The notes: a model not told the origin generated them from the sequence alone. 64,000 nucleotides of DNA from Natrinema sp046097095 (GCF_046097095.1 NZ_CP175698.1:310001-374000); one strand, 5' to 3'. Counted from the stretch's first letter, positions 51,883-60,588 are shown. Translations and numbers: made by a program.

Positions 51883-51962
51883 GAGAGTCGTCCCGAGCTA
51901 CGCGTTCGGTATGGGCACTGTTGTCAGGTGCGTATAAAAATGTATCCGTCGTCAAACGAGCG

Positions 51963-53237
51963 TCAGGGGAGCGCGCTCGCGGCCCGAATCAGGTCCGCTT
52001 CGCCGAAGGCGGGGCCGACGAGTTGGAGCCCAACGGGGAGACCGTCGGTCTCGCCTGCTGGCACCGAAATCGCGGGTAGATCCGCGAGGTTGACCGGCAC
52101 GGTGTTCGCGTCGGCGAGATAGAGCTGGAGCGGATCGTCGAGACTCTCGCCGAGTTCGAACGGCGGCACCGGCATCGTCGGGCTGGCGAGCACGTCGGCC
52201 TCCGAGAGCGCCTCGTCAAAGTCCTGCTTGACCCACGCGCGGGCATCCTGAGCCTTCTTGTAGTACTTGTCGTGATAGCCCGCCGAGAGCGCGTAGGTTC
52301 CCAGCAGGATGCGGCGCTTGACCTCGTCGCCGAAGCCCTCCTCACGGGCCCGGGCGAACGCCTCGTTCCAGTTGCCATCGTAGCCGCCCGACTGGCCGTA
52401 GCGGACGCCGTCGAACCGCGCGAGGTTCGAGGAGGCCTCCGACATCGCGATCACGTAGTAGGCCTCGACGGCGTGTTCGACCGACGGCAGTGAGACCTCG
52501 TGGTACTCCGCACCCCGGGCCTCGAGCTCGTCCAACGCCGCCCAGAACGTCTCGACGACGCCCTCGTCGGCTCCCTCGAGCAACTCGGTGGGGACGCCGA
52601 TAGAGAGTCCGTCGACGTCGCCGGTTGCGGCGTCGGCGTAGCGCTCGCCGTCTTCCAACGGCGTCTCGTGCGTGGTCGCGTCCCGGTCGTCGCTGCCGGC
52701 GATCACGTCGAGCAGTTCGGCCGCGTCCTCGACGGTCTCGCCGAAGGGACCGATCTGCTCTAAACTGTTGCCGTAGGCGACGAGGCCGTACCGCGAGACG
52801 AGGCCGTAGGTGGGCTTGATGCCGACGACGCCACAGAAGGCGGCCGGACAGCGGACCGAGCCGCCGGTGTCGGAGCCGAGCGCGAGGTCGGCCTCGCCCG
52901 CGGCGACGGCGGCCGCCGAACCGCCCGAGGAGCCGCCGGGAACGTGGCCGGGCGCGGCCGGGTTGTCCGTGGAGCCGAAGTAAGATGTCTCGGTGGTCGT
53001 TCCCATTCCGAACTCGTCCATATTGGCCTTCCCGACGATGGTTGCGCCGGCCTCTTTCAGGCGTTCAACGACTGTCGCGTCGTAGGGCGGGACGTACTCG
53101 GCGAGCATCTTCGAGCCGCAGGTCGTCCGGACGCCCTCGGTGGAGATGTTGTCCTTGACTGCGACGGTCGTGCCCGAAAGCGGGCCGTCGGCTGCGCCTT
53201 CGATCCGTTCTTCGGTGATGAAAATGTTGTCCGACAT
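51963..53237 (-). CDS. gatA: Glu-tRNA(Gln)/Asp-tRNA(Asn) amidotransferase subunit A
   Basis: 424 residues of the amidase-signature family. The catalytic Lys is in TVAVKDNIS (near residue 28), the Ser-cisSer-rich stretch is GGSSGGSAAAVAAGEADLALGSDTGGSVRCPAAFCG. It releases ammonia from glutamine for GatB. It is two bases downstream of gatC in one operon; gatB is not in the window. Start ATG at 53237. Confidence 0.95.
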   Translation of the reverse strand: MSDNIFITEERIEGAADGPLSGTTVAVKDNISTEGVRTTCGSKMLAEYVPPYDATVVERLKEAGATIVGKANMDEFGMGTTTETSYFGSTDNPAAPGHVPGGSSGGSAAAVAAGEADLALGSDTGGSVRCPAAFCGVVGIKPTYGLVSRYGLVAYGNSLEQIGPFGETVEDAAELLDVIAGSDDRDATTHETPLEDGERYADAATGDVDGLSIGVPTELLEGADEGVVETFWAALDELEARGAEYHEVSLPSVEHAVEAYYVIAMSEASSNLARFDGVRYGQSGGYDGNWNEAFARAREEGFGDEVKRRILLGTYALSAGYHDKYYKKAQDARAWVKQDFDEALSEADVLASPTMPVPPFELGESLDDPLQLYLADANTVPVNLADLPAISVPAGETDGLPVGLQLVGPAFGEADLIRAASALP

Positions 53238-53239
53238 GA

Positions 53240-53518
53240 TCAGGAGACGTTCGGCCCTTTGAAGTAGCCGTCCTCGGTTTCCGGCGCGTTCCGGAGCGCC
53301 TCCGCGCGCTCGAGCGAGGGCCGTTCCTCGTCCGGCCGCATCACGTTCGCGAGGTCGGCCTCGCGGTCGACTTCCGGCACCTCGTCTAACGTCTCGAAGT
53401 ACTCGAGGATGTCCGTGAACTGCCCGGTGAACCGGTCGACCTCGTCGTCGTCAAGGTCGACGCGGGCCAGCTCCGCGACATGGCGGACCTCCTCGGGACT
53501 GACGGCGTCGTCGCTCAT
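53240..53518 (-). CDS. gatC: Glu-tRNA(Gln)/Asp-tRNA(Asn) amidotransferase subunit C
   Basis: 92 residues. The GatC pattern is VSPEEVRHVAELARVDLDDDEVDRFTGQFTDILEYFETLDEVPEVD, then a VMRPDEERPS motif and the end APETEDGYFKGPNV. GatC wraps around GatA and aids its folding. The ATG at 53518 has a weak TATA-like CTTACT element about 28 bases upstream. The longer open frame upstream is not family-like. Confidence 0.92.
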   Translation of the reverse strand: MSDDAVSPEEVRHVAELARVDLDDDEVDRFTGQFTDILEYFETLDEVPEVDREADLANVMRPDEERPSLERAEALRNAPETEDGYFKGPNVS

Positions 53519-53711
53519 ACGTGTTCGCACCGGCCACCGGAGAGTAAGGGTTTCGATACCGCTGGCACGGCCAGCGACCGCCGCTTCACCGCCGATCGCG
53601 GGAGTGTACGACGCCACGCCCTGAAACGACCGCAACTCCCAAGTGATCTCGGTCCACAATGAGCCGCGAGAGAAGCGTTTTCCAGCGATAGGTCCCCCTG
53701 TTGCGCTGACA

Positions 53712-54689
53712 ATGACAGACTCCACCATCCGAACGCAGAGCGAGGAGCGATGTCAGGCCGAGTCCGAGACGGCAACCGAGACCGCAGCCGAGCGCGAGCA
53801 GTGCCCAGAGTGTGGCGGCCGGCTGGTCTCCGATGCCGAGCACGCCGAGACGGTCTGTGAGGACTGCGGTCTCGTCGTCGAGGAAGACGAGATCGACCGC
53901 GGTCCCGAATGGCGTGCGTTCGACGCCGCCGAGAAAGACGAAAAGTCCCGCGTCGGTGCACCTACCACGAACATGATGCACGACCAGGGGCTCTCGACGA
54001 ACATCGGCTGGCAGAACAAGGACGCCTACGGTCGGTCCCTGAACTCCCGCCAGCGTCAGAAGATGCAACGGCTGCGAAAGTGGAACGAGCGGTTCCGTAC
54101 CCGCGACTCGAAGGAACGCAACCTCAAGCAGGCGCTGGGTGAGATCGATCGAATGGCCTCCGCGCTCGGCCTCCCCGAGAACGTCCGCGAAACGGCTAGC
54201 GTGATCTACCGACGCGCACTCGAGGATGATCTCTTGCCTGGCCGGTCGATCGAGGGCGTCGCGACGGCGTCGCTGTACGCCGCCGCTCGTCAGGCCGACA
54301 CTCCGCGTAGCCTCGACGAGATTTCGGCCGTCTCCCGCGTCGAGAAAGACGAAGTCGCCCGGACTTATCGCTACGTAATCCGAGAGCTCGGCCTCGAGGT
54401 TCAGCCGGCCGATCCAGAGCACTACGTGCCTCGGTTCGCCAGCGAGCTCGACCTCTCCGACGAGACCGAGCGTCGTGCTCGCGCTCTCCTGTCGACGGCC
54501 AAGGAGACGGGTGCTCACAGCGGGAAGTCGCCGGTCGGCCTCGCGGCCGCAGCGGTGTACGCCGCCGCCCTGCTGACCAACGAGAAGGTCACCCAGAACG
54601 AGGTTGGCGAGGTCGCCAGCATCTCCGAGGTCACCATCCGCAACCGCTACAAGGAGCTGCTCGAGGCCGAAGAACAGACCTCGGTTTGA
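53712..54689 (+). CDS. tfb: Transcription initiation factor IIB (TFB)
   Basis: 325 residues. The N-terminal zinc ribbon (CPECGGRLV ... CEDCGLVV, near residues 31-52), the B-finger/reader region (DRGPEWRAFDAAEKDEKSRVG), and two cyclin repeats (about 120-215 and 220-320). TFB recruits RNA polymerase to TBP-bound promoters. Haloarchaea have many TFB copies; which one this is cannot be told. Start ATG at 53712. Confidence 0.96.
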   Translation: MTDSTIRTQSEERCQAESETATETAAEREQCPECGGRLVSDAEHAETVCEDCGLVVEEDEIDRGPEWRAFDAAEKDEKSRVGAPTTNMMHDQGLSTNIGWQNKDAYGRSLNSRQRQKMQRLRKWNERFRTRDSKERNLKQALGEIDRMASALGLPENVRETASVIYRRALEDDLLPGRSIEGVATASLYAAARQADTPRSLDEISAVSRVEKDEVARTYRYVIRELGLEVQPADPEHYVPRFASELDLSDETERRARALLSTAKETGAHSGKSPVGLAAAAVYAAALLTNEKVTQNEVGEVASISEVTIRNRYKELLEAEEQTSV

Positions 54690-54856
54690 GACGGCCACCC
54701 ACTCGTCTCGCCGCTGCCGTACCGGCAGATCGCACCCGATATCGCTTCGGAACCGCCCCCTCAAGACGATATTACTCAGTCCCAATACGTCACTAACCGC
54801 CGCCCCGATCGGCTAACGAGGGCATAGTCAAAAGTACCGTCGTGAATCGGTCGCAT

Positions 54857-54982
54857 ATGAACTGCGACAACTGCCAGTCCGACGACGTCGCGTATACCCT
54901 GACGACCCACGTCGACCCCGGTGACGGCAAGCAGGTCGACCTCCACTTCTGCTCGACCGATTGCCTACGCGTCTGGACGTGA
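54857..54982 (+). CDS. 41-residue zinc-finger protein (DUF7576-like)
   Basis: The frame starts with ATG at 54857 and reads MNCDNCQSDDVAY ... HFCSTDCLRVWT, with C-x2-C near the start and C-x3-C near the end. This is a short treble-clef/TRASH-like zinc-binding pattern, resembling haloarchaeal DUF7576. It is too short for typical gene calls but has halophile composition and its own small intergenic region. Function unknown. Confidence 0.65.
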   Translation: MNCDNCQSDDVAYTLTTHVDPGDGKQVDLHFCSTDCLRVWT

Positions 54983-55037
54983 GTCGCGGCTTCCGAACCG
55001 ACCGAACCGATACCTGCCCGCAACGGAAGCGACCGAC

Positions 55038-55958
55038 ATGACCCGGCAGTCGGAACCGACGACCACGAGTGAGACCGGCCGGCCGCTACTTCCGTCTGGG
55101 ATCGACGCCGCGTCGACCGAACGGACCGTCAACGGCGTCCGACTACACGTCGTCGCGGCCGGCGACGAGGCGGCCCCGCTAGTCGTCTTGTTACACGGCT
55201 TTCCCGAGTTCTGGTACGGGTGGCGAGCGCAACTCGAGCCGCTCGTCGCGGCCGGTTACCGCGTGCTCGTTCCCGATCAACGGGGGTACAACCGTAGCGA
55301 GAAGCCGGACGGAGTCGGCGCGTATCGAACCCGCGAACTCTCGCGGGACGTCGTCGACCTGATCGCGTCCGAAGGCCATGACCGCGCACACGTCGTCGGC
55401 CACGACTGGGGCGGGATGGTCGCCTGGGACCTCGCGCGTCGATTCCCCGAGCGCGTCGATCGGCTCGCCGTCGTCAATGCGCCGCACCCGACCGCCTACC
55501 TGCGACAGCTCGTCGCGAGCCCCGAACAGCTGCGCCGGAGCTGGTATGTCGCCTGGTTTCAGCTGCCGTGGCTTCCCGAGGTCGTCTGCCGGTACCACGA
55601 CTATCGCGTCCTCGAGCGAGCACTTCGAGAGACGGCCGCGCCGGGGACCTTCTCCGATGCGGACGTGGCTCGCTACCGTCGCGCCTGGAGTCGGGACGGC
55701 GCAATCACTGGCATGCTCAACTGGTATCGAGCGGCCGCCCGATATCCTCCGCAGCAGTCGACTGCTCGGATCGATGCGCCAACCCTCGTCGTCTGGGGTG
55801 AGGCCGACACGGCGCTGCTTCCCTCGCTGGCGGTCGACAGCGCGATGTTTTGTCAGACCACCCGGCTCGAGGTACTGCCCGAGGTGAGCCACTGGGTGCC
55901 CCACGAGGCACCCGAGTGGCTGTCCGACTCGTTGCTCGAGCACCTCGGCGAGCCGTAA
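55038..55958 (+). CDS. Alpha/beta-fold hydrolase, epoxide-hydrolase-like
   Basis: 306 residues. The oxyanion/HGxP motif is LLHGFPEFWYGW, the nucleophile Asp lies in VGHDWGGMVAWDLA and the catalytic His is in EVSHWVPHEAP. The cap domain carries tyrosines (WYVAWFQLPWLPE). An Asp in the nucleophile elbow points to an epoxide hydrolase or haloalkane dehalogenase rather than an esterase. Start ATG at 55038. Confidence 0.88.
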   Translation: MTRQSEPTTTSETGRPLLPSGIDAASTERTVNGVRLHVVAAGDEAAPLVVLLHGFPEFWYGWRAQLEPLVAAGYRVLVPDQRGYNRSEKPDGVGAYRTRELSRDVVDLIASEGHDRAHVVGHDWGGMVAWDLARRFPERVDRLAVVNAPHPTAYLRQLVASPEQLRRSWYVAWFQLPWLPEVVCRYHDYRVLERALRETAAPGTFSDADVARYRRAWSRDGAITGMLNWYRAAARYPPQQSTARIDAPTLVVWGEADTALLPSLAVDSAMFCQTTRLEVLPEVSHWVPHEAPEWLSDSLLEHLGEP

Positions 55959-56094
55959 TCTCCCGTGGGACTCGCCCCATCCGCGTCGACGCTCCCGATC
56001 TCCGCCGTCCTCGAGGACGGTATTCCCACAGTGCTGGAATTCGACGAACATATTCGTCGCCACCCGTATGTAGATTCGATCGGAACACGCTCGT

Positions 56095-56769
56095 ATGGCT
56101 CACGCGACCCTCACCCTCACGATGCCCGAATCGATCTGGATCCAGCAAGTGTCGACGGCGTATCCGGAGGCGACCTTCCGGGTGCTCGCGGCCGTGCCCG
56201 ACGCCGAATCCGGCTTCGCCCTCGTCCGAATCACCGGTCCCGAGGTCCCCGAGGTCGTCGACGCGATGGACGACCACCCCCAGATCACCGAACTCTCGCT
56301 CGCCCAGTGGAGCGACGACGAAGCGACGGTCCACTTCGAGACCACCACACCGCTTCTGTTGTTCTCTTCTCGCGACTCAGGGATGCCGATCGAACTCCCG
56401 GTCGAGGTTCGAGACGGCGAAGCGACCATCGAGGTTACCGGCTCCCGCGAGCGGCTGGCCGAACTCGCCGAACAACTCGAGCACTTCGGGCTACAGTACC
56501 GGATCGACCACGTCCGCGAACGCCTCCACGAGAGCCAGTTACTCTCGGAGCGCCAGCTCGAGGTTATCACCGCCGCCGTCGAGGAGGGCTATTACGATAC
56601 CCCGCGTCGTTGTTCGTTGACCGAACTGGCCGGCCACCTCGATATCGCCAAGTCGACCTGCAGCGAGACGCTCCATCGGGCCGAAGAGGCGATCGTCAAG
56701 CGGTTTGTCGAAGAACTACCCGATGCCAGTGGCGAGGAGTCGCTCGAGGAGCGGCTTGCAAGTCCCTAA
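56095..56769 (+). CDS. HTH_10 (Bat/DmsR-type) transcriptional regulator
   Basis: 224 residues. The N-terminal part (1-150) is a sensing region with ACT-like alternation (GFALVRITGPEVPEVVDAMDDHPQITELSLAQW). The C-terminal HTH_10 domain has LLSERQLEVITAAVEEGYYDTPRRCSLTELAGHLDIAKSTCSETLHRAEEAIVKRFV. In other haloarchaea this family regulates DMSO/TMAO respiration (DmsR) and bacterioopsin (Bat). It is directly upstream of, and on the same strand as, the Fe-S/NrfD operon, so it is probably that operon's regulator (inference). Confidence 0.87.
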   Translation: MAHATLTLTMPESIWIQQVSTAYPEATFRVLAAVPDAESGFALVRITGPEVPEVVDAMDDHPQITELSLAQWSDDEATVHFETTTPLLLFSSRDSGMPIELPVEVRDGEATIEVTGSRERLAELAEQLEHFGLQYRIDHVRERLHESQLLSERQLEVITAAVEEGYYDTPRRCSLTELAGHLDIAKSTCSETLHRAEEAIVKRFVEELPDASGEESLEERLASP

Positions 56770-57172
56770 GCGAGGCCGCTGTTGCTCGTCTCGGTCGACG
56801 ACTGCTTCGGGATGTCGCCACACCATCGTTCACCCGTCGCGTAGATCGGCCGGCGTCGATCCCGTCGATAGCGGGCCGTTCCTTCAAGTAGGTCGCTACT
56901 GACGGTACTCGTAATGCGAATAAGCGAGCGGCGCTCTCGCCGACTCCGTCGGTCGCCGGACCGGTCACCAGAGTCGCTATCTGGCGGACTGCTCTACTTA
57001 TACTAGCGAACACGTTCGCATCGATTCTCACGCGCTGGAAATCGGCTCTATCCTTCATCCGCGTTCGGTTGTGAGGGGGGGAATGAGGATCCACAAATGA
57101 ACGATTTCAAGTGCATGCCGTCGAGTACCTCCGGCATGACACCAGTGTCATATTCAGAGGTGTTCTGATCTA
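56770..57172 (+). other. Promoter region of the Fe-S/NrfD operon, no gene seen
   Basis: 403 bases with no convincing frame. An A/T-rich ACTTATACT element lies near 56996-57004. Toward the operon it holds two inverted repeats (57115-57150) and a CATATT element near 57149-57154. Confidence 0.5.
57115..57150 (+). promoter_or_regulatory. Two inverted repeats upstream of the Fe-S/NrfD operon
   Basis: ATGCCG (57115-57120) pairs with CGGCAT (57132-57137). Immediately after, TGACAC-CA-GTGTCA (57137-57150) is a perfect 6-base palindrome with a 2-base spacer. The second ends 22 bases before the ATG at 57173. Operators for the HTH_10 regulator next door are the likeliest explanation (inference). Confidence 0.5.
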
Positions 57173-58888
57173 ATGAGTACGGACGACGAATCATTCCACC
57201 CGCTCGGTGCGGAGTGGGAAGACGAACTCGAGTCGATGCTCGACGATACCGAGTACGACAGCGAACTCGGTATGGAGATGGCCCAGGACGCGATGCGAGT
57301 CACCAAGGGCGAGCTCTCCGAGGCCGAATTCCACGACCGCTATCACGAGGACGTGATGGAGGAGTTCGGCGAGGACGAGCGCCCGACCAAAGAGGCCTAC
57401 GAGGCCGCCCAGGAGGAGACCAAAGGGACGGTCTCCCGCATGCTCGACGCCTTCGACGGCGACGGCGACGAGAGTCGCCGCGAAGCGATGAAAAAGATGG
57501 GCGTCGGCGCGGCGGCCGTCGGAATGGGTGCGTTCGGGACCGTCGCTGAGGGCCCCGAAAACCCCATGTCCGCCGAATCCAGCTCGCATACGGAGACGAA
57601 AGAGAAGCCCGATACTCAGTGGGGGATGACGATCGACCTCGAGCGCTGTGACGGGTGCCTCTCCTGTATGCAGGCCTGTACTGACGAGAACCAACTGGAC
57701 AAGGGAGTCAACTGGATGTACGTCATGGCCTGGGAGGACGAACTCCACTCCTCCGGCGGGCACGGCGGCTCCGGGGGACACGGCGGCTCCGGTGGCAACA
57801 GTTCCGGGGGCGGATCCGGTGTCTACACCGACTTCAACATGGGGAGCGACTTCAATATGCTCGTTCGACCGTGCCAGCACTGCACGGACGCCCCCTGTGA
57901 GAAGGTCTGTCCGACGACGGCCCGGCACACCCGCGACAAGGACGGGTTGGTGCTGACCGACTACGACGTCTGTATCGGCTGCCGGTACTGCCAGGTTGCC
58001 TGTCCCTACGGCGTCAACTACTTCCAGTGGGACGACCCCGACGTGGCGTACGAGAACATCCCGGAGAAATCGGACCGAATCCCCGACGACGCCGATCCGG
58101 AAACCGTCACTGAGGCCAAATACGAGTACGGCCAGCGCTGGGTCGACGCCCGTGCTCCCCGCGGCGCGATGAGTAAGTGCGTCTTCTGTCCCACTATGCA
58201 AGACGGCAAGATGGGCGAAGACAAGGTCGGGACGACGGCGTGCGAAGAGGCCTGTCCGCCGAACGCGATTCAGTTCGGTAACGTCAACGACAAGAAGAGT
58301 GATGCGTCCCAGCACCGCGATCACCCGGCCAAGAGCCGCGCAGTTGTACACCTGACCAACGGCACCGAAAGCACCAAATCCGCGCCGTCGCCGGATCTGG
58401 TCAACAGCACGCTCAGTCAGGACGACGATGTCGAGTCCGCGATCGAGAAGATCGACAGCGAGAGCAACGGCTCGTTCGACGAGGGCGTGCTCGGGGTCAT
58501 GAAAGCGATCGAGATCGTCAGCGAGGGTCTCAAGCCCGGCAACGAAGAGAACAACAGCATTCTCCGACAGCAACAGGAGGTGCTCGCCTCCGTCGAGGCG
58601 ATCGAACAGTACGTCAACCTCGAGAGCGAGGCGGCGCTCGACGAACTGCAACTCGGCGAGGGAAGCCAGCAGGACGCACAGTTCCAACTCGAGCAGTACG
58701 CCGGCGACCCCAGCTCGTTCAAGCTGCTCGAGGACGTCGGGACGCACCCGAACGTCACGTACCTCGGCCAGGAACCCGGACCGGAGGCCGAACAGGTCGA
58801 AGGGCCGACTGCGTACGAGGAACTAGAGGGTATCGTCGACAAGCGCCAGACGGTTATCGATGACGAGACCGTCGGGTGGCAGCCATGA
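57173..58888 (+). CDS. Four-cluster Fe-S subunit (DmsB/PsrB/ActB-like) with extended Tat-type N-terminus
   Basis: 571 residues. Residues 1-98 are acidic and helical, then SRREAMKKMGVGAAAVGMGAFG (101-122) looks like an internal twin-Arg signal, as in ActB-type extended Tat domains. Four [4Fe-4S] motifs follow: CDGCLSCMQAC (159-169), CQHCTDAPCEKVC (234-246), CIGCRYCQVAC (267-277), and CVFC ... CEEAC (336-361). A Gly/Ser/His linker (192-217) sits inside the first domain. After about 380 an unusual segment of about 130 residues precedes FKLLEDVGTHPNVTYLG (516-532). The stop overlaps the NrfD gene (ATGA). No molybdopterin catalytic subunit is nearby. Confidence 0.88.
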   Translation: MSTDDESFHPLGAEWEDELESMLDDTEYDSELGMEMAQDAMRVTKGELSEAEFHDRYHEDVMEEFGEDERPTKEAYEAAQEETKGTVSRMLDAFDGDGDESRREAMKKMGVGAAAVGMGAFGTVAEGPENPMSAESSSHTETKEKPDTQWGMTIDLERCDGCLSCMQACTDENQLDKGVNWMYVMAWEDELHSSGGHGGSGGHGGSGGNSSGGGSGVYTDFNMGSDFNMLVRPCQHCTDAPCEKVCPTTARHTRDKDGLVLTDYDVCIGCRYCQVACPYGVNYFQWDDPDVAYENIPEKSDRIPDDADPETVTEAKYEYGQRWVDARAPRGAMSKCVFCPTMQDGKMGEDKVGTTACEEACPPNAIQFGNVNDKKSDASQHRDHPAKSRAVVHLTNGTESTKSAPSPDLVNSTLSQDDDVESAIEKIDSESNGSFDEGVLGVMKAIEIVSEGLKPGNEENNSILRQQQEVLASVEAIEQYVNLESEAALDELQLGEGSQQDAQFQLEQYAGDPSSFKLLEDVGTHPNVTYLGQEPGPEAEQVEGPTAYEELEGIVDKRQTVIDDETVGWQP

Positions 58889-60237
58889 GCACGAAGACGC
58901 CGTCCGAGGAGGACATCCTCCGTCCGATCAACTCGCTCACGAAGAAGTACTTCATCGTCTACGGTATCGCGGCCCTGGGCCTCGTGGCCTTCCTCATCGC
59001 CTGGGCCTATCAGCTCAAGAAAGGGCTCGTCGTCACCGGTCTCGGTGACTGGGGCTCCGGTGGCGGTGCGACCTGGGGGCTGTATATCGGCGCGTTCATC
59101 TGGTGGGTCGGCGTCGCCCACGGGGGGATCATCCTCTCGGCTGCCGTCCGCCTGCTCGGCATGGATCGATACATGCCGATCGCCCGGATCGCAGAGATGA
59201 CGACCATCGGTGGCCTCTCGGCCGCCGGCTTCTACATTCTGGTCCACATGGGTCGACCGGACCGGATGGTCACGAGCGTCATCGGCCACTATCACATTAC
59301 GGTTAACAACTCGCCGCTGGTGTGGGACGTGACCGTCATCACGGCCTACTTCGTGCTGTCGGCGACCTATCTCGGGCTGACGCTGCGCTACGACATCAAC
59401 CGACTGCGAGACGATCTTCCCGATCACTTCGAGCCGATCTACAAGATCATGACGATCGGCTACACCAAGGCGGAAGACGAGGTCATCGATCGGATGGTCT
59501 GGTGGCTCGCAGCAGCAGTCATCATCATGGCCCCGCTCTTGCTTCACGGCGGTGTCATTCCGTGGCTGTTCGCCCTACTTCCGGCGATGCCCGCCTGGAC
59601 GGGCGGCATTCAGGGCCCGATGTTCCTCAGTATCGCGCTGATGTCGGCGATCAGTGGCGTGATCATCATCTCCTACTCGTTCCGCCGTGCCTACAACTGG
59701 GACCACATCATCACGGATGACATCTTCCGCGGGCTGCTCCTGTGGCTCGGGTTCTTCACCCTGCTGTTCCTCTGGTTCCAGCTCCAGTTCGTCCTCAACG
59801 GCGTCTATCTCGGCCCGCTGGCCAATGCACACGCCGCTGAGGCGAAACTTGGCAACCCGCTCTATCAGATCGCGATGACGATGATCTTCCTCACGCTCGT
59901 GTACATCTTCGTGCAGGGTATCCGTCCGTCCCTGTTCAGTAAGAAGCGGGCACTCGTCGCCAGCGGTGCGATCCTCGCGGGGACGCTGACCGAGAAGGTG
60001 CTCTTCGTCGTCGAAGGGTTCATGGACCCCCTGTTCAACATCTACGCCGCGACGCCCGGGGAGTACTTCCCGAGCGCGATCGAACTACTGTCGCTCGTCG
60101 GCACGACTGCGCTGGTCGCACTTTTATTCCTCAACCTCTCGAAGCTCGTCCCAGTGGTTGAGCTTCACGCGATCGAACACCTGCGTGGCGACCACGAGCA
60201 CAGCCACGAAACCACTGAAACGGAGGTGGAAGCATGA
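58885..60237 (+). CDS. NrfD/PsrC family quinone-binding membrane subunit
   Basis: 450 residues with nine or ten transmembrane helices, the NrfD/PsrC/ActC fold. Helices include WGLYIGAFIWWVGVAHGGIILSAAVRLLGM and WDVTVITAYFVLSATYLGLTLRYDI; a large soluble loop (about 170-200) is acidic. The C-terminus is His/Glu-rich (HAIEHLRGDHEHSHE). Such subunits oxidise or reduce menaquinone at the membrane and pass electrons to the Fe-S protein. It overlaps both neighbours by four bases (ATGA). Confidence 0.92.
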   Translation: MSTKTPSEEDILRPINSLTKKYFIVYGIAALGLVAFLIAWAYQLKKGLVVTGLGDWGSGGGATWGLYIGAFIWWVGVAHGGIILSAAVRLLGMDRYMPIARIAEMTTIGGLSAAGFYILVHMGRPDRMVTSVIGHYHITVNNSPLVWDVTVITAYFVLSATYLGLTLRYDINRLRDDLPDHFEPIYKIMTIGYTKAEDEVIDRMVWWLAAAVIIMAPLLLHGGVIPWLFALLPAMPAWTGGIQGPMFLSIALMSAISGVIIISYSFRRAYNWDHIITDDIFRGLLLWLGFFTLLFLWFQLQFVLNGVYLGPLANAHAAEAKLGNPLYQIAMTMIFLTLVYIFVQGIRPSLFSKKRALVASGAILAGTLTEKVLFVVEGFMDPLFNIYAATPGEYFPSAIELLSLVGTTALVALLFLNLSKLVPVVELHAIEHLRGDHEHSHETTETEVEA

Positions 60238-60542
60238 GCACCACACAAACGATCCTCTCGACGCTCCTGTACCACGGCTACGACGGGACGAAGGGCCTCA
60301 CCGGCTTCGCCAACGAGGGGACCTACGTCATCTTCGCCATCATCCTGGTGCCGGTCTACATCATGCTCGCGGCCTGGTTCCTCGGTGAACCCCGCGACAC
60401 GAAGACCGGACTCCTCGGCGTCGGGTACCTCGTCGGTCTGACGACGTCAATGTGGGTTGGGATGTTCGTCCTGACCGTCCTGATCGGTGTCGTCTTCTAT
60501 GGCGGTCCGCCGGAGCCGATCAGTAGCGTCGGCCCGCCGTAA
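60234..60542 (+). CDS. Small three-helix membrane protein of the NrfD operon
   Basis: 102 residues, with hydrophobic stretches near 30-50, 60-80 and 80-98. The sequence STLLYHGYDGTKGLTGFANEGTY precedes the first. It overlaps the NrfD gene by ATGA, so it is translated with it. No family recognised; it may stabilise or complete the membrane complex. Confidence 0.8.
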   Translation: MSTTQTILSTLLYHGYDGTKGLTGFANEGTYVIFAIILVPVYIMLAAWFLGEPRDTKTGLLGVGYLVGLTTSMWVGMFVLTVLIGVVFYGGPPEPISSVGPP

Positions 60543-60577
60543 CCGCGCCGTATCGCAGCCGATTATCGAAACGCCGA

Positions 60578-60588
60578 TTTTCATTTTT
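60578..60588 (+). terminator. T-rich terminator candidate after the NrfD operon
   Basis: GATTTTCATTTTTC runs 36-46 bases after the last stop of the operon. Archaeal terminators are often T-rich tracts without a strong hairpin. Confidence 0.4.
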
